Of a stretch of 64,000 bases of DNA, positions 25,261 through 39,300 are shown piece after piece. The stretch's first letter is position 1, and each line of letters begins with the position of its first letter. The stretch is from Taeniopygia guttata (Eukaryota; Chordata; Aves; Passeriformes; Estrildidae): the NCBI RefSeq assembly GCF_048771995.1, contig NC_133063.1:23339810-23403809 (forward strand). Direction: 5' to 3'. The notes under the pieces were generated by a model, which was not told where the DNA came from, ran no database searches, and saw nothing but the letters and a program-made list of their open reading frames with translations. The position numbers and the translations under genes are program-made.

Positions 25261-27984
25261 CTTCTTAGCGAAGGAACATGCAGGGGCTTTAATTCATAGT
25301 ACGTGTGTAATGCATAATTGAACTTAAGTACTTGAGATAATCTCTCATCTGCTTTGTTGTTGGAGGCTAATCCTAACGCTGTAAAACATTCTCCCTTTAA
25401 TATTTTCTGGTTTTGCATAACAAAGGGAAAACAAAGGGCATTTCAGTGAACTTTTATTCTTACATTGTGCTACTGATAGTGATCTGGATATTAAATGAAA
25501 GCAAGTAATTTTAAGCAAGTAATTAGTGCCATACAGCTTGTTCATTTTTTCATTATATGAAATTAGCAGTTTGCTAAGATGTTGTCTTTCTATAAAAAAT
25601 GTTGATCTTTCTTGACAAGAGAATTTTGCCTGTTTTGATACCTGGTCAAAGCAGAAGCATTAGAAGGTGATTTATTGTGAATAAAATGCTTTTCAAATGC
25701 TATTAAAATGCAGAGTGGGAGAACCAACACATGCTGTCTTGTCTTCAGATTTCTGAAACGTATGTGTGATTCCCAAGAGAAGATTGAGAGTGTTTCAAGC
25801 ACTTTCAGGCTATAAAAGTGAATTTCGGCTTGAAATCTCCTGTTTTACTAAGACAAGCACAACTGTAGTGCTACGAACAGGAAGGAATTTTTTTTGGTGG
25901 TTTGCTTATATATTTCTGTTCTGTCAACCAAAGTACAATTCTTTGTTCTTAAGCAAGTTTATGCCAAATAGTTTACAGTATGGTGACGGAGAAAATGAGT
26001 AAAAAAATCTTACCCTGAACTCTCTATCATAGTTGGAAAAATCTTAGCTTAGGATTCAGAAATTGATGTAAGTTTCCAGACTTTCCAGGAACAATAATTT
26101 TATTTTGGTTTGAAACAGACTGGCAAGTGTCTCTAGATTGTGCAGTATTAAAATTCTTTTTCAGGTATTCCTTTGTTTCACACTTGAGTATGCATTGTGT
26201 TGAGGAGTGGCATTTGTTGTATTTACTTGAGGAATGGGAGGAAAATGTGACTGGGAAGGTAGTCCTAGGACAGCTTTAATTGTTGGCAAATAAGCAACTC
26301 CTAAGAAGAGGCTGTTCAATAGGATCACATTATAAAGTAGTAGTTAAATCTTTTCTGCATCTTTTTTTTCTTACACATTTTCTTCTGTTTCCACAGAGTT
26401 CTTACACAGTATTTAAAAATTGACAATTCTAGGTGTTTATTTGACATAATCAAATCTGCTTAATCTTTTAAGTTTGTCCCTTCTGCCCCAAATCAGGGAG
26501 ATGCTGAGGGTGACAGCTGCGTGCAGAGGTTCGTGACAGCAATTCTGACACCTTGAGTTGTGGCTTGTTCCCCTCCCTTGGTTTTTCTGTGTTTTCTCAT
26601 GCATATCTTGATGCTCACAAAAAAAAATCTCATTTTAGTTTCTATATATTCTATAAATTTTTGCCCAGTTGCCCTAGGAATAATATCCTTGCTTTTTCTT
26701 TGCATAAACATATATCTATAATAATCTGTTTCTTTGCATCCTTCTGTATGTGATTTCTGTAACTACTGATGCTGTATGAATTGCCTACTAAATACAATTG
26801 AAAGCTTCTTTTATTGTTTACTTAATAGGATTTGTTTATGGCTTGGGGCCCTAGGGCTTATGATTTCTTTCGTTACAGCAGTTAGGAAACTGCAGGTTGC
26901 GTTGTGAACATGTAGGTCTCCATAAAGGAAGAGTGTCAAGAGTTCTTCATCCTCCATTTCTTTACTGTATAAAACTGCAGTTAATTAAAAAAAAAACAAA
27001 AAACAACTGTCTAGCGGGTAAAACTTACTTACTGAATTGATAGAGCATTTGAAGGATTTTAGTTTATTATTTTCTTGGTACAGATAATCTATCTTAAGAT
27101 AGTAAGTAGAACTTACTTTGCCAGTAGGAATCCCATAAAAATGCTTCATGGATCATCAGAACATCTCAAAATAAGCTTAGATTCAGGTATTGAACTTTTT
27201 TCATATGTTGTGTTGCCCTTATAAACAATCCTTTTAAGGAGAACTTAATGTTAATTACCATTTTATTCTTCTAGTTAAATGGGAAAGAATTACATATTGT
27301 CTAATTTCAACATATTTGGAAGGCATTCAAAGAGTAAATCCTGTTAGAATGAATCCAGTTTCATTGCTGTAATGCATACAAGAAATTCAAATCACAGTCC
27401 TTTATTTAATCTACTAATATTTTTCTTCCTGTGATAGACTGGGCAATAAGTTTCTGTGTAATATTTCTTTTAAAAATAGACATCATACTTACTCTCAGCA
27501 GAACAAATTTTGGAGAAGGTTAATTTAAACAACATTAAGAGCAATCATGCTTCTCTTTTTTTTTATTGTCCCATTGGTATTCATATCTGAAGTTTTTGTT
27601 GGTAGCAGAAGATAGGAATTTGCACAATATAAATTAAACCAAAAGGCGAGCCACATTTGAAAAGTTACCATTTTCATTTTTTAAACATATGTTTAATATT
27701 ACACTAAATCCATTATGGTTGCTGCCCAAGCAGAGGGCAGCTCCAGCTGTACACTGACACCTCTTCTGTTGTGATAGAAGGCCAGCAGTTGCTTGCTGGC
27801 ACACTGAACAATTGATCTGATAGAGAATTAATACACTGCTGGGGTGGGCTGAGGGGAGAGCATCATCTTCCTGAATAAACACAGAACAAGAAGAGAAAAA
27901 TACAAGGCAGTCAGCAATTACATTGGGTGATTGGAGGTGCTTCTCCATGGGGTAGTCATGTACTACAGGGGGTTGTTGTGAACC
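25261..27984. other. Noncoding spacer
   Basis: AT-rich sequence with no recognised gene, RNA or repeat family. Confidence 0.55.
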
Positions 27985-28490
27985 AAGGGCAGGACCTAGC
28001 GCTTGGACTTGTTGAACCTCATCCAGCTGCCTTCAGCCCATTGATTCAGCCTGTCCAGAACCTTCCTGCTCTCCAGATCAACACTCCCATCCAGATTAGT
28101 GTAATCTATGAACTGTTTCAAGTGGTGCTTGATTCCCTGGCCCAGATCACTGATAAAAATGTTGAATGAGTTTGCACCTGGCTTCATCCTCTTTGTACCA
28201 TTCCTTCATATATTTCTATACCTTGATGAGATCTTGAGCCTTCTCTTCTTGGGGTTGAACAGTCCCCACTCTCTCAGCCTGGTAGGAGAGATACTCCAGT
28301 GTCTTCAGCATCTTCATGGTACTTGCTTGGACTCTCTCCAGTATGTCCATGTCTCTCTCACACCGGGGAGCCCAGCACAGGTCACAGCACTCCATGTGTG
28401 GCTTCACCAGTGCCAAGGGGAAGGATCCCCTCTGTGATGACCTGGCCATGCTTTGGCTCATGCAGCCAAAGGTACCATTAGTCCTTCTGG
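27985..28490 (-). mobile_element. CR1 LINE fragment, reverse orientation
   Basis: TTGGACTTGTTGAACCTCAT, GGGTTGAACAGTCCCCACTC, CTCTCAGCCTGGTAGGAGAG and AGCCCAGCACAGGTCACAGC are characteristic of reversed CR1. It may extend weakly to about 28680. Confidence 0.82.
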
Positions 28491-28797
28491 TGGGTTAGCC
28501 TTGGCTAAGCACCAGGTGCCCATCCCAAACCATTCATTCACTCCCTTCCTGAGCTGGGTAGGGGAGAGAAAATATAGTGAGAGGCTCATGGGTCAAGATA
28601 AGGACATTTGTCCTGCCTGTCAAGATCCTGATGTATCACTCACTTGTCCCAGTCCAGTGTCATCTGCGTTATACATCCCCTAACCCCTAGATATGTTTTG
28701 GGAGATATTTTTTATTGATGTTAGGTATCAAAAGGTTGTCTGATTTTATGACTTCTTGTGAAATGTGTTTTCCTAATGAATCTGTGTCCTAGGTGAC

Positions 28798-29458
28798 TGT
28801 CGGAATCTGTGGGTGTTGGTGATTCCGAGATTGTAGAAAGTCTCTCTCTTTCTGCCCCGTTGCCAAAGAAGAAGCCATAGTTCGTCTGTGCTGTTTTCAA
28901 GGTTGTTTATTTTTGCTTATCTATAACAAGTTCTGCTGCCCTGCCGCAGGTCTGTCCTGCAGGGCAGTGTGCGGGGCTCTGCCCCTCAGTGGGATGGTAC
29001 AAACATTATATACCAGAAATTACGTGTGCTATATTTACAATAATGTGCCAATATCTATTATCTACGTTGAACAGTGTGTCCCCAGCCTAAACCAATAGAA
29101 AAATGCCAACATCACCAAGAACATGGAGGTAAGGAAGAAGAAGGAGGAAGAAAAGGATCAGGCCCACTTTCCTCCATCTTAGAACTCCTGACCGCCCTGT
29201 ACAAAGTAAAACCCGCCCTGTACAGGTGTTAAAACCCCCATGTACAATACTAAAAAATTTTACCCTCTAATTTGTGACTACTTTTACTATACCATCTAAC
29301 CCTCTGTGACTGTTTATTCCACCTTCAAAGTTGGTAATTCATTCCATGGTTCAAACTCAAGATCACAGCTGTTTTCAGCTGCTTGCCAGGGTCTAAAATG
29401 CTTCTGACCAAGGCCTGGAACCTCTAAAAATGTCTGAGGGACATTTTGAGTTCCGACA
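28798..29458 (-). mobile_element. Solo LTR with perfect 8-base terminal inverted repeat
   Basis: It starts TGTCGGAA and ends TTCCGACA, a perfect terminal inverted repeat of 661 bp total. Near-identical 6-base flanks (GGTGAC at 28792-28797 and GGTGGC at 29459-29464) look like a target-site duplication. The poly(A)-signal complement (TTTATTTTT near 28907) and the TATA-like TATATAATG read on the minus strand suggest minus orientation. No internal region or second LTR nearby, so it is a solo LTR of an old ERV. Confidence 0.82.
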
Positions 29459-32400
29459 GGTGGCTGCATTTAGTGCATTAGTTAATCCCTGAGCAGATCC
29501 CACAACATATTGATTATCCTATATAATTAGAAGCAAAGTGTTCCAACCTGGAGGCCTAGCTGCCGTTCATTTGTTGAACTAGCAATTTTTTGTACATCCA
29601 GTTGTTGTCTAAGTTTAAAATTTTGCCTAAGACAAAATGTGAACTTGGCTCTAACGGAAGACAGAACACGAGGAATCCTTGCTCATTTCCATTACTTCAG
29701 TGCATAAGAAAGAAAACCAGAGATTCATGATAGACTTGGCTATGAATCATGATCATTTTCTAATTTCTCTTTTCTTTGGAGGTAGTAGTGGTAGAGGGTG
29801 TAGTTTCTTCTTCTGGCTTGTTCTTTGGTACTGTATATAAAATATTCTAATGACTAAACAGAAAATAAGAAAATACTATAATGTGCTTTATAAACTTGTG
29901 GTTAATACAGAACTTTTTTATGTAGCTTATTTTTGGAAATTGCTTGCTGTTCTTTTAAAAGACACACTTCTCATTTGTATAATGTCTCACTAATATATTG
30001 TTACTTTGCTTTGCATTCTACTTTGAATTCCAGCTTCTTGCTTGCTTCTCCTCCCTGCCTCTCCTCCCCCTGCCCTCATCCAGTCCTTGTGCTAGTTGCT
30101 TTAGGCTGTTTTTTTTTTTTTTTCTTTACTTCCTTTTTTTTTTTTTTTCTTTGTTTGGGTGGAGCATGTGGGATAAAATAACATGTTTGCATTGCCCAAT
30201 CTAATTTTCATCTCCCTTTCTCTGCTTTCACTGTAGTCTTTGTCATTAATTAGGCCTTTTACTTTATTACTTCTGTTGCTTTGGAATCTCTTACCCCAAA
30301 TTGAAAGCATAACAGTGGTATCTAAATGTCCACATAATGAACCTTAATTGTGTAATCTTACTACTGAATCTCTCATATTTGTTTTTTGTTTTTCCTCATC
30401 TAATATTTTTCTGTATTGCATCATACCTAAAATTACATTGGAATAGCTCCAGGATAGTGCTACCTTCTTAAATTTTTTCCTCTCCTCTCTTTCTAAATGT
30501 AAAATTTAATTGTGCAGGGATATAATCTGAATTAAACCTCATCCAGCTGATAAACCTTAAAAAGCACTTGGACATGAAATTGGACCATTTTTGAGGAGAA
30601 TATACAGATGTGTATTTATCTTACTACAGCTTAATTTCTTTGTTTTTTTCAGACTATCCAAGTTACTGGTTTACCCCCACCTCCTGTGGTTAGCTATAAA
30701 TTGTCACATGTTCTGTTAACATTATGATATGTTCTGGTGTTTTTTGCTATTAACATGGTTAACTTGTAGTGAGACTTGAAAGCTGCTATAAAGAAACCCT
30801 TGTATTTCAGATGGGGAGAGGCTATTGGTCTGGTTTCTTAGTTACTTTCATTTTTTTATATTAAATAAATCTCCTTTATTAAACTGTATAAAATGTAGAT
30901 GGTTGTAACAGACTTGATCTAACAGATCTCAGACTTAGTGAAGGTGGCATAAACTAAGCATTTGTTCTTATTTCTAGTTTTTGGAAAATACATTCTCATG
31001 TTTTAAAAAAAAATAGAATATTGTAATTCTGTGTATGTTACAACTCATTGCATTCTTCTTTTCCCTGTTCTTCAGATTTCTTGCTTGTCAGGTGCATTTC
31101 TGTAATGGTATGGGAAAAAGAAGACAGAATTTCTTGGGTAATACTAACTATAGAAAGGTAGTAGAATCTCTGGTCAGGTAGTTTACAAAGACTGGGAACA
31201 CGGAACAGTTACTGTTGTGTAGTTATTCTTTTAAGAGTAAAAGTAGTAAAGCCTTATGTTATTGTAGTTAACTTATGAGAAGCATATTAGCATGTCACAC
31301 TTGTCTTTTTTGTTTGTTTTTAAATGATTTTTGGGCTTCATCACAGCACAGTCCTTTATATGTGTTGCAGATTTATATATAGTTAACCAATAAAATATAA
31401 TTTCAATCACTTCTTCAAATAAAGAAGTGGAGACATAAATATTTACATTAAAAAAGGTATTAAGATTGTATCATTACTTGAATGAAGGGTTTTAGACAGT
31501 CTTGGCATATTTTCAGCAAGCTGAAAAATAGTATGTGTTTTTTTTCAATTGTTTATGACTAAATCTTTTTTGGTATCCTTCAGTGAATAAAAATTGCAAG
31601 TTTAATGTTGATTAACATAATCAGATTTTTAAATCTTTCAAATAGTCCAATGCGAATCTAGTGTAGCTGTTTACCAGCAGACAATGACTGTTTAGCCAGT
31701 ATGGCTTCTTAGTTTATGCTTAAGTACTTTTGATTTATAAGAAGCCTTTTTGGTACATGTGCCCTGAAATGGGAGTGTTTTGGGTTTTTTTTTTTAATAA
31801 ATGGATTTCCATTGGTTTCATGTCATAATCTTTATTTTCTATTTCATCCCTATGAAAGTATTTTGACTATGTCTTCCAGGGGCTGGAGGTTATTTTAATT
31901 TGCGTGGGTTTTTTTATTATTAGTATTTATAATAATCTAGAATACACTATTTAGTATATTCTATTTATACTAATTTAGAAGAATCACTACATAGTTATGT
32001 ATGATTATGACTGGAAACTCCTTCTGCCAAAACTGGAATTCTCAAAAATAGAATACTAATATATATGTCTTGAGTAAGACATTGTGTAATTTTCTAGCAT
32101 AATTATTAAAGAGTACTGAAGTGTTGAAATTAAATATCATGTATATTAAAATAGGGAAGTAAGAACAGTTGAAATTAAACAGGGGGGAGACTAATGGTTT
32201 ATGCTGACATACCCTCAGTGTATGAAAGGATAGAAAACTACTCAACCAATATAAAGCAGTCTGATGTCAACACTTCTGGTTACTGTATTTCTAAAAATAA
32301 TTTTTAATCTCTTTTTTCCTGAAATGGGTATAAAAGCAGCTAAAGTACATAAGAAACAGATACTTATTAATAACATAATGGTTTCTTACAGGTTGAATTA

Positions 32401-33237
32401 AAAGTAAAATATTCTTCTAGTCTGCAATATGTGCAAAAAAATTTGGTGATAGTTTATAAACCTTGATTCTTGCTATGTCAAGTTGGTGCTTTTTTTTCCC
32501 CTGCTTGTAGAACACATTATACTTGTGTTTGCAGGTGCGAAATACTCCATATTTTGCATTTTATATATTGAGGAGGTTTTTATATTTCTTCCCATCGTGT
32601 AAAATATGTTTGAGAGTATATTTTGTATATCAAACTGTAATGTGTCTCTTTCTGATACTGTATGCAGGGAAGGGTAGGAAAAGAACTCAACAGAACCAAT
32701 GCAGTCTTTACTGGGTCAGACTAAAGCTCATGACAGAACTTATTAATGTATTAAAGTGCCTCAACAGCAATTTGTTGAGAACAAATGCTCTAATGTGATA
32801 GTCATCCTTAAGCTCCTTCTGTCTTTACAGGTTCTGAAGGATGACTGATGCTGGTTTCTGCGATGCCACTTGAAGTCTCCAGTGCTGTGGATTGATAAGT
32901 AACGTGCAGATTTAACTGTGCAACCTGGGCAGAAAGCAACAGGAGTGCGAGACCTTTTCAGCTCCTTATGTGGACAGAAGTACAGAGTCATCTATCTGCA
33001 AAGGAAGATTCTTCAACAGCATTTTATAGCTAATAAAACAGACGACATAGTAGCATCCACCTTCCTGATTTACAGAGCATCCATCACCTTCCAAGACAGA
33101 TGGTCTGTCAGAAGCTGGAGGATGCCCACAGAGCACATAATAATGAAGTAGTTAAATGATACTGCTTCTGCTGCTACCTGATTGTTGAGATCACAGCTGA
33201 TAGAACTGCACTGCCCTTTTTCTGCTTGCTTAATCAG
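29459..33237. other. Noncoding spacer immediately upstream of PAM coding exon 1
   Basis: Mostly AT-rich, with poly-T blocks at 30109-30151. The last 400 bp (about 32820-33237) are noticeably less AT-rich and begin after an acceptor-like TCTGTCTTTACAG. They could include an alternative 5' UTR exon but hold no recognised coding sequence. Confidence 0.5.
30109..30151. repeat. Poly-T tracts
   Basis: Two long T runs separated by CTTTACTTCC, upstream of PAM. No diagnostic SINE or LINE sequence adjoins them. Confidence 0.8.
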
Positions 33238-33350
33238 GCCAGAAATAGCAGGGTGGACATGGCTGGCTTTGTTAGCAACCTGCTAATACTGCTTCTTCTG
33301 TTTCAAAACATCTGTTTGGGTTTCAGAAGACCACTTTCAGTCTTCAAGAG
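33238..33350 (+). CDS. PAM: PAM coding exon 1 (21-nt 5' UTR, start codon, signal peptide)
   Basis: A pyrimidine-rich acceptor ending in TTAATCAG precedes 21 nt of 5' UTR, then ATG at 33259. Purines at -3 and +4 (GACATGG) give a strong initiation context. Translation is MAGFVSNLLILLLLFQNICL then GFRRPLSVFK: a hydrophobic signal peptide followed by the propeptide, closely matching mammalian MAGR...LAFRSPLSVFKR. The donor is AG|GTGGGT, leaving phase 2. The acceptor right before the UTR implies at least one upstream noncoding exon, as in mammals. Confidence 0.93.
33252..33262 (+). promoter_or_regulatory. Translation start context of PAM
   Basis: The sequence GGTGGACATGG has a purine (G) at -3 and G at +4, a strong vertebrate initiation context. 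It opens directly into the signal peptide. Confidence 0.8.
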
Positions 33351-36300
33351 GTGGGTTATGCAAGAAGATATTATGTGTTGAATGCATGGAGTCAAAATAT
33401 TACAGAAGTATGAAAAAGCATGTCTTAGATAAAAATATGTTATGGTATTTGTTCAGTTTTGATCATTGCACAGAATTTTCTTTCTGCAATTTGAAATGGC
33501 ACTGTTTTCATACTGAAGACAGAAATTAATGTTTTATCCATAGGGTTGCTCATTAGACAGAAGAATACAATGACAATTAATACAACTTTTTTAGTTAACA
33601 TTACAGCTGTATTTGAGGCTACACAGGGAGTAAATATATTTCAGATGCTAGAGTTAGCTTGCAGGTTAAGATCATGTATAACAAGAAAACATCAAGAAAG
33701 CTGAACAGTCCTGAGAAATTTAGGGGTTGTTTTAATTCAAAATTGCATAGGTAAGCTAATGTAGTGTGGAAAAGGATGTACTGTTACTGAGGTTGGGTAC
33801 CATGTCGCTTCTGTATACATGTATATACATAGTCAAAACTTGTAGTAGTGTTGCATCAATGTTTCTCACATCTCAGTTCTTTATAGTGATCTGCATTTTC
33901 CTTACAATTTGTTTATATGTTGCATTCAATACAGAATTTGATATTTGCTTGATGTTGCCAAGTTTATTATTTTACTTTGCTACTTGTAGTAGCATAGAAA
34001 TTGCTATAAAAGCCTTAGTGTTTGAATTAGAAGTTGCCCCTGTGTATGTAATTTAAATTTAATCTATATAGAATTATAAATCATAGTCTCAAAAAAATCC
34101 CACAAAACTGTTGTGAATTATTAATAGTACTCAACATATTGTAGTGAACTAATTCTCTGTCTGTACATCCATGTGCCTCAGACAATTTGAGGATGAGATA
34201 ATAGGTTACATTTTCAGCTAACATTTTCCAAACTAGTTATCTTATTGCTCAGATCAAGAACTACTTCAATAAGTACTGCATAACTAAGATGTTTTTCTCA
34301 GCTTGTGATGGAGTGAAATTTTCAGGTCACTCCTGGAGCTACTCAGCATTGTCTAACTTCTCTACTAGTTCTGTAAGGACCCTGCTTTTAAGAAAGACAT
34401 AACAAAAATCAATACTTAAAAAAAAAAAAATCTTTCTTCCTTCTTTTTTAGCTATAAAGATACTAGCACATCTCTTTCCAGTGAATGCCTTGGAAGTAAT
34501 CAGCGAGTGATTTCCTTTGGTCTGTCAGATTTTGCACTGGACATTCGCATGCCTGCAGTGACACCTAAGCAGGTGAGAGAATTGCAGTTTTTGCCTCTTT
34601 CTCTTCTTTCAGTAAGCTAGGAAAACAAAGCCTTTCCTACAATATCACTCAAATAAAATGAACAAAAAAATCCGGGTAACTTTTATAAATACATATCTAT
34701 ATGTACTTCTCAGAGAAAAGTAGGCAACAAAAAGTAGCCTCAAATGAGAGAAAAATCTCTTCATTGAATTAATTTTAATTGTAAAATGTTGGTTTCATAA
34801 ACGGAATTGTTGAAGTTTTATAATGTGAAATATTTCTAGCTGTGCTGGTAAGACGTACAGTTGCAGTTTACACCAAATCTTGGATGATGATGCATCAGTA
34901 AATCTAATTACATTAGACTGTACGTTGCTGCAGCTTCAGCAAGCTGAGATAAAACAACCAAAATGCATTTTAAAAGGGGTATACTTCTGACCCAGTATTT
35001 TTAACTCTCAAAATACTCCATGAAAGCTATTATAAACAAGTTATGATTTTATACTCTTTAAGGTATGAAGTGCATTATATTCTGCTGAACCAAGTGAATA
35101 AAAGTGAAGACATCTAAGATTTTTAAACTTAACATTAAGATTCACATGAAATATTGAGATTCCACTGTCATGTTCACATCTAGTTTCATTAAGCAAGATA
35201 AAGAATTATTTTTTTTTTCCTTTTTGTAGTAAGCCATTGCAGAGAATTATATATATATATCATTAAGAGGTCTACATCTCTTTTAAAGGGCTGCAGGTGC
35301 TTGAAAAGAGCAGTATGTTGTGGTGCAGTACCTGATGACTCATTGTTGCAGATAGTGATTTTTAAAGGAGTGAAGAGAAAATGAGTTTTTCAAGTTATTG
35401 GAGAAAACCCCTCTGGAACATGTAATTTAAAGCAAGAGGTGTTATTTCAGCAAGTGCAAAACAAATATGGTTTCTACTAGATCTTCACAGCAAAATATTA
35501 AACTTCTCCATCAGAAAGAGTGAAAAGTACTCTTAAGTTCATCCAGATGCACCTTTATAATTATGAATTATTGATTTTCCCTAAGGAGCCATCAGTTGAA
35601 CAGCTAGGAAACACATATAAAGAGATCAGTCAATTCAGATTCCTATTAAAAAAACCCTTTTCTTTGTGTGTTGTTATGTCAAGGCTCTGGGGGAAAGGTT
35701 GCCAAAAGCCCTGCATTTTTAAATGAGTTACTGGGCATGTTGAAGGGGTTGCATGGCCAGGATTTGTCTTACAGTTCATAACTGCAGTTGTTCTATGGGT
35801 GCATGAATGTCAACCAAGCCCTTACATGACTTAGGGGTGCTCTATGTTGTGCATTCTTTTGGCACATGAACATTAATTGGAAACTGTTTAATTTGTACTG
35901 CACTGTAAAGCATTGCTGCCATTGGCTTTCAAAGTTTGACTATAAGGTCCTAAATTAGGTTCTGCTTCTTAAAAAAAAAAATCTTCTGAACCCAGGTTAA
36001 ATAAAAAAAATAGACCATTTCCTTTTCTTTTTCTAGAAGGCTTTAGTATTTTAACTGTGTAAATGCATGTAATCACAGTACACAAAGGCATTCACATCAA
36101 TTGTATCAGTTAGCCTCTGTTCATCCTTCCCATTTTCTAGCAAAAACACCAAAAATGGCTACTTATTGTGCAATCACTGCTCTTTGTAAACACATATTGT
36201 TATCACCATTGTACTTTCTTTCTCTGTTGCATTTAATTGTTTACACTTATCCACAGAGTCTTATTTTAAATTAAGTTTGAAGTTATTCATAGCAGGAATT

Positions 36301-39300
36301 TTATCTGTTTAGATGTCCGTATGAAAGTGAAAGCCTGTCAGATTTTGAGTTCATGGGTGTAGTGAAATTCCAGTAGGTGATACAGTTCCTTTCCTAAACA
36401 GCCTTAGAAGTTGGAAAAAAAATATTTAAGAAAAAAGAGGCTTAAAATAGTTAATAGTGTACCTACCAACATAATAGCTGCTTTGATAACCTTATAGCAT
36501 GATCTCTGTTACATGTAAATAAACTGTGGCAATTAATTTATTTCTTACAATAGTAAACCATATAACATACATTGTATTTGCCAGAGTATCTCAGTAAAGC
36601 ATGTCATATTTTTTCTAGACGGTCCTATTGGATATGTATATTTGTTCAGTATTCCCACATTCATTTCCAGAAAGTGTAGGGAATTTTGATGCCTTGTTTT
36701 TCTATTCTTTTGCTATTCTAAATTTTCCAAATTTAAAGGTAATTTCTGTTCTCTTTTCTTTTAACAGTCTGATACCTACCTCTGCATGTCAGTACGCCTG
36801 CCAGTGGATGATGAAGCCTATGTAGGTGAGTATTGGGTAACTGAAGAAACTTAAGCAAGCCATTTTCAAGAATCTCAACATTTCCTTTTTTTCTTTGACT
36901 CATATTAACTTAATCTTTGGATGTCAGAGTTTCCAAAATGCTTTTGTCATGTCTAATGCAGAAACAAACTAGAGGGAGCTACTTAGAGTCAAGAAAAAAC
37001 TGTGTCTGAGGAGATTCATGAGTAATAGCAGTTAAGGAGCTGCATGCAGATGCCTCTGGCAGTCAGGACCAAACAGTCCATTTGTAAAGTATTGGCTTTC
37101 TGTCTCTGACCTCATACTTACTTCTGCACTGCTGAGCAGACTGTTTATTTACTATTTACTTCCTGGTACAGGTTGTAAATCCTAAGTACTTAGAGTCAGT
37201 GTTGGCTGCAGAAAGATTTTACTTGGAGGAGAAACCAAACCCTCTCCCTCCTTTGTTTTTTGGGGTTTTTTTGGTTTTTTTTTGTTTTTGTTTTTCTTTT
37301 TTTTGTTTGTTTTGGTTTTGGTTTTTTTTATGGCATGGCATGAATAAGATGGCAGAAAAGTAGAAGAAAATTTGTAATGTGTTACAAATGCTGTCGTCAT
37401 ATAAATCAGCAGAAGAACACCATCTGTTCAGAAAATCTTTGCAGTAGTTAAAATTTTATTATGCCTTGCTGTGAACATAGAGTCATTCAGATAGGGAGAA
37501 GACTCATTGGTTTGGCCGAAGATAGCTTTGCTTTCAGAACGTGCTATAAGCTGTACAAAATGAAACAATATTTTTCTTTCTTTACACTTCTGTTGTGTTT
37601 TAGGATACCTGCCCTTAATAAAAGTATGGTGAGAATCCCATGTAGTTTTTGATGTAGTGTATTATGAGATTGTTGTTCCATGTGAATTTTCTTGTGGAAA
37701 TCCCTCAGAAGATTTTGATTTTCATGTTGTATTACAGTAACTAAGAAAAATGATTAAATCTTTTTCAGTGCTTTGTCTATATATCTGTTTTGTAAAGAGG
37801 TGAGAATCTGACCTCACATTATGGTTCTGATTATGGTCCCACAAGGAAAAATGAGCACAGAAGGAAGGGAGTGAATGTTCACTCTCAAATAAATTATACT
37901 TGCTGTGCTGTGTGTGCAATAGACTCTTCTGCTTTTGTTGATTCATAGAAAGGCAATACTACTAACTTCTTCCTTATGCAACTTTTTTTTTACGTATGTC
38001 ACTGAGTTGAAAAATTCCATAGTTTAATTCATTGTTAGGTTATGTTGCTTGTGTTAAAGGAACGTAAACTTCTTTTGATGGTGTGTATGCTTAAAAGGAC
38101 CTACTGAAAGAATTTGCTTAAAAGCTACGCAAAGTCTCGGTGCAAATCATGCAATGCAACCCATTTTAGTTTTTCTGTGGACCTAAAAATTTATATATTC
38201 TTCACCTGACTTTTACAGGATTTGGTCACCTTTCCAGTGATCAGTGTTCCTGAGTACTCATCATTACAAAGCAGAATAAGTTCTCTGGACAGAGAAACCA
38301 TTCTAGTTGTCTTGTAGAGCTTTGAAGAGCAAGAGGAATTTGATGAGCAATCTTAAAAAACCCAGCTTGTTGTGTGAACATAAGTGTTCCCATGATAGCA
38401 TTCCTTACAAAGAAATATATATTGGAATATATATATATATATATATGTATTATCTTTTTTAGTATGCTATAAAATTAGAAGAAAATTTTTGGGTTTTCCC
38501 TCTTTTGTCACTTCCACATAAGGTAAAAATGAATAGGCATATGGTCAGTGTGAAGCATGTGATCATCCCTTTTTGCTTCACTGGAAAGTGTTCCTCATGG
38601 AAAAGGCTCAGGTTGGAGTCTTCATAATCCACAGAAGTTACCTGATCATTAGAAAGAGTAGACTCGGTCATATTCCAGCTGTAGATAGTTGAAAGAATGT
38701 ATAATGACCTACCTCATAAAATATCTAAGTAGAAAACTAATAACTTGCATACATGTATTCTGTGTTGTGTAAATAACCACAGAAAGTTGGAAGACAGAGA
38801 ATGTTTAATCTTTTTGAAAGGATAGAGTCTGTATTTTTATAGTTTCGTTTGTGACAAAAACAACGGAAAACTAGCATATGAACTGTCACTGTGTTGCTGT
38901 GTAGTGATGTTGAGAAGACTGTGTTCTGTAGAGCTTCAACATGAGGATGTGTGAATACACGTAAATGAAACAATAAACTGGGTTCCTGAGACATTTTCAT
39001 GGTAAAGCTACATGTTCTGCCTTCAGTTCAATTTATTTGCTAAATGCCTTGCACTTTGTTTCCTTTTATGGTTTAAAGAGACATTTTTATGACCAATTGT
39101 CTTTACAGTTTCATTATACAGTTTCAGACTTACTAATTCATTACTTTTTTAAACTTTGCCTTCCTATTTTTACTCTTGTGTCTTCCTTCCTCCAAGACAT
39201 TTTTGGAAGAGCAGTCTCTATAATGGAACCTTCAGCAAGATATTTTTGTTGCATATTGGTGAAATATAAGAGCCTTGGAAGAGAGAGCTTCTTTTTTAGT

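Noticed and set aside
33766-34056. 96-codon hydrophobic open frame resembling a membrane protein
   Set aside because: T-rich intronic DNA yields hydrophobic translations by chance; no start context or homology, and it lies in PAM intron 1.
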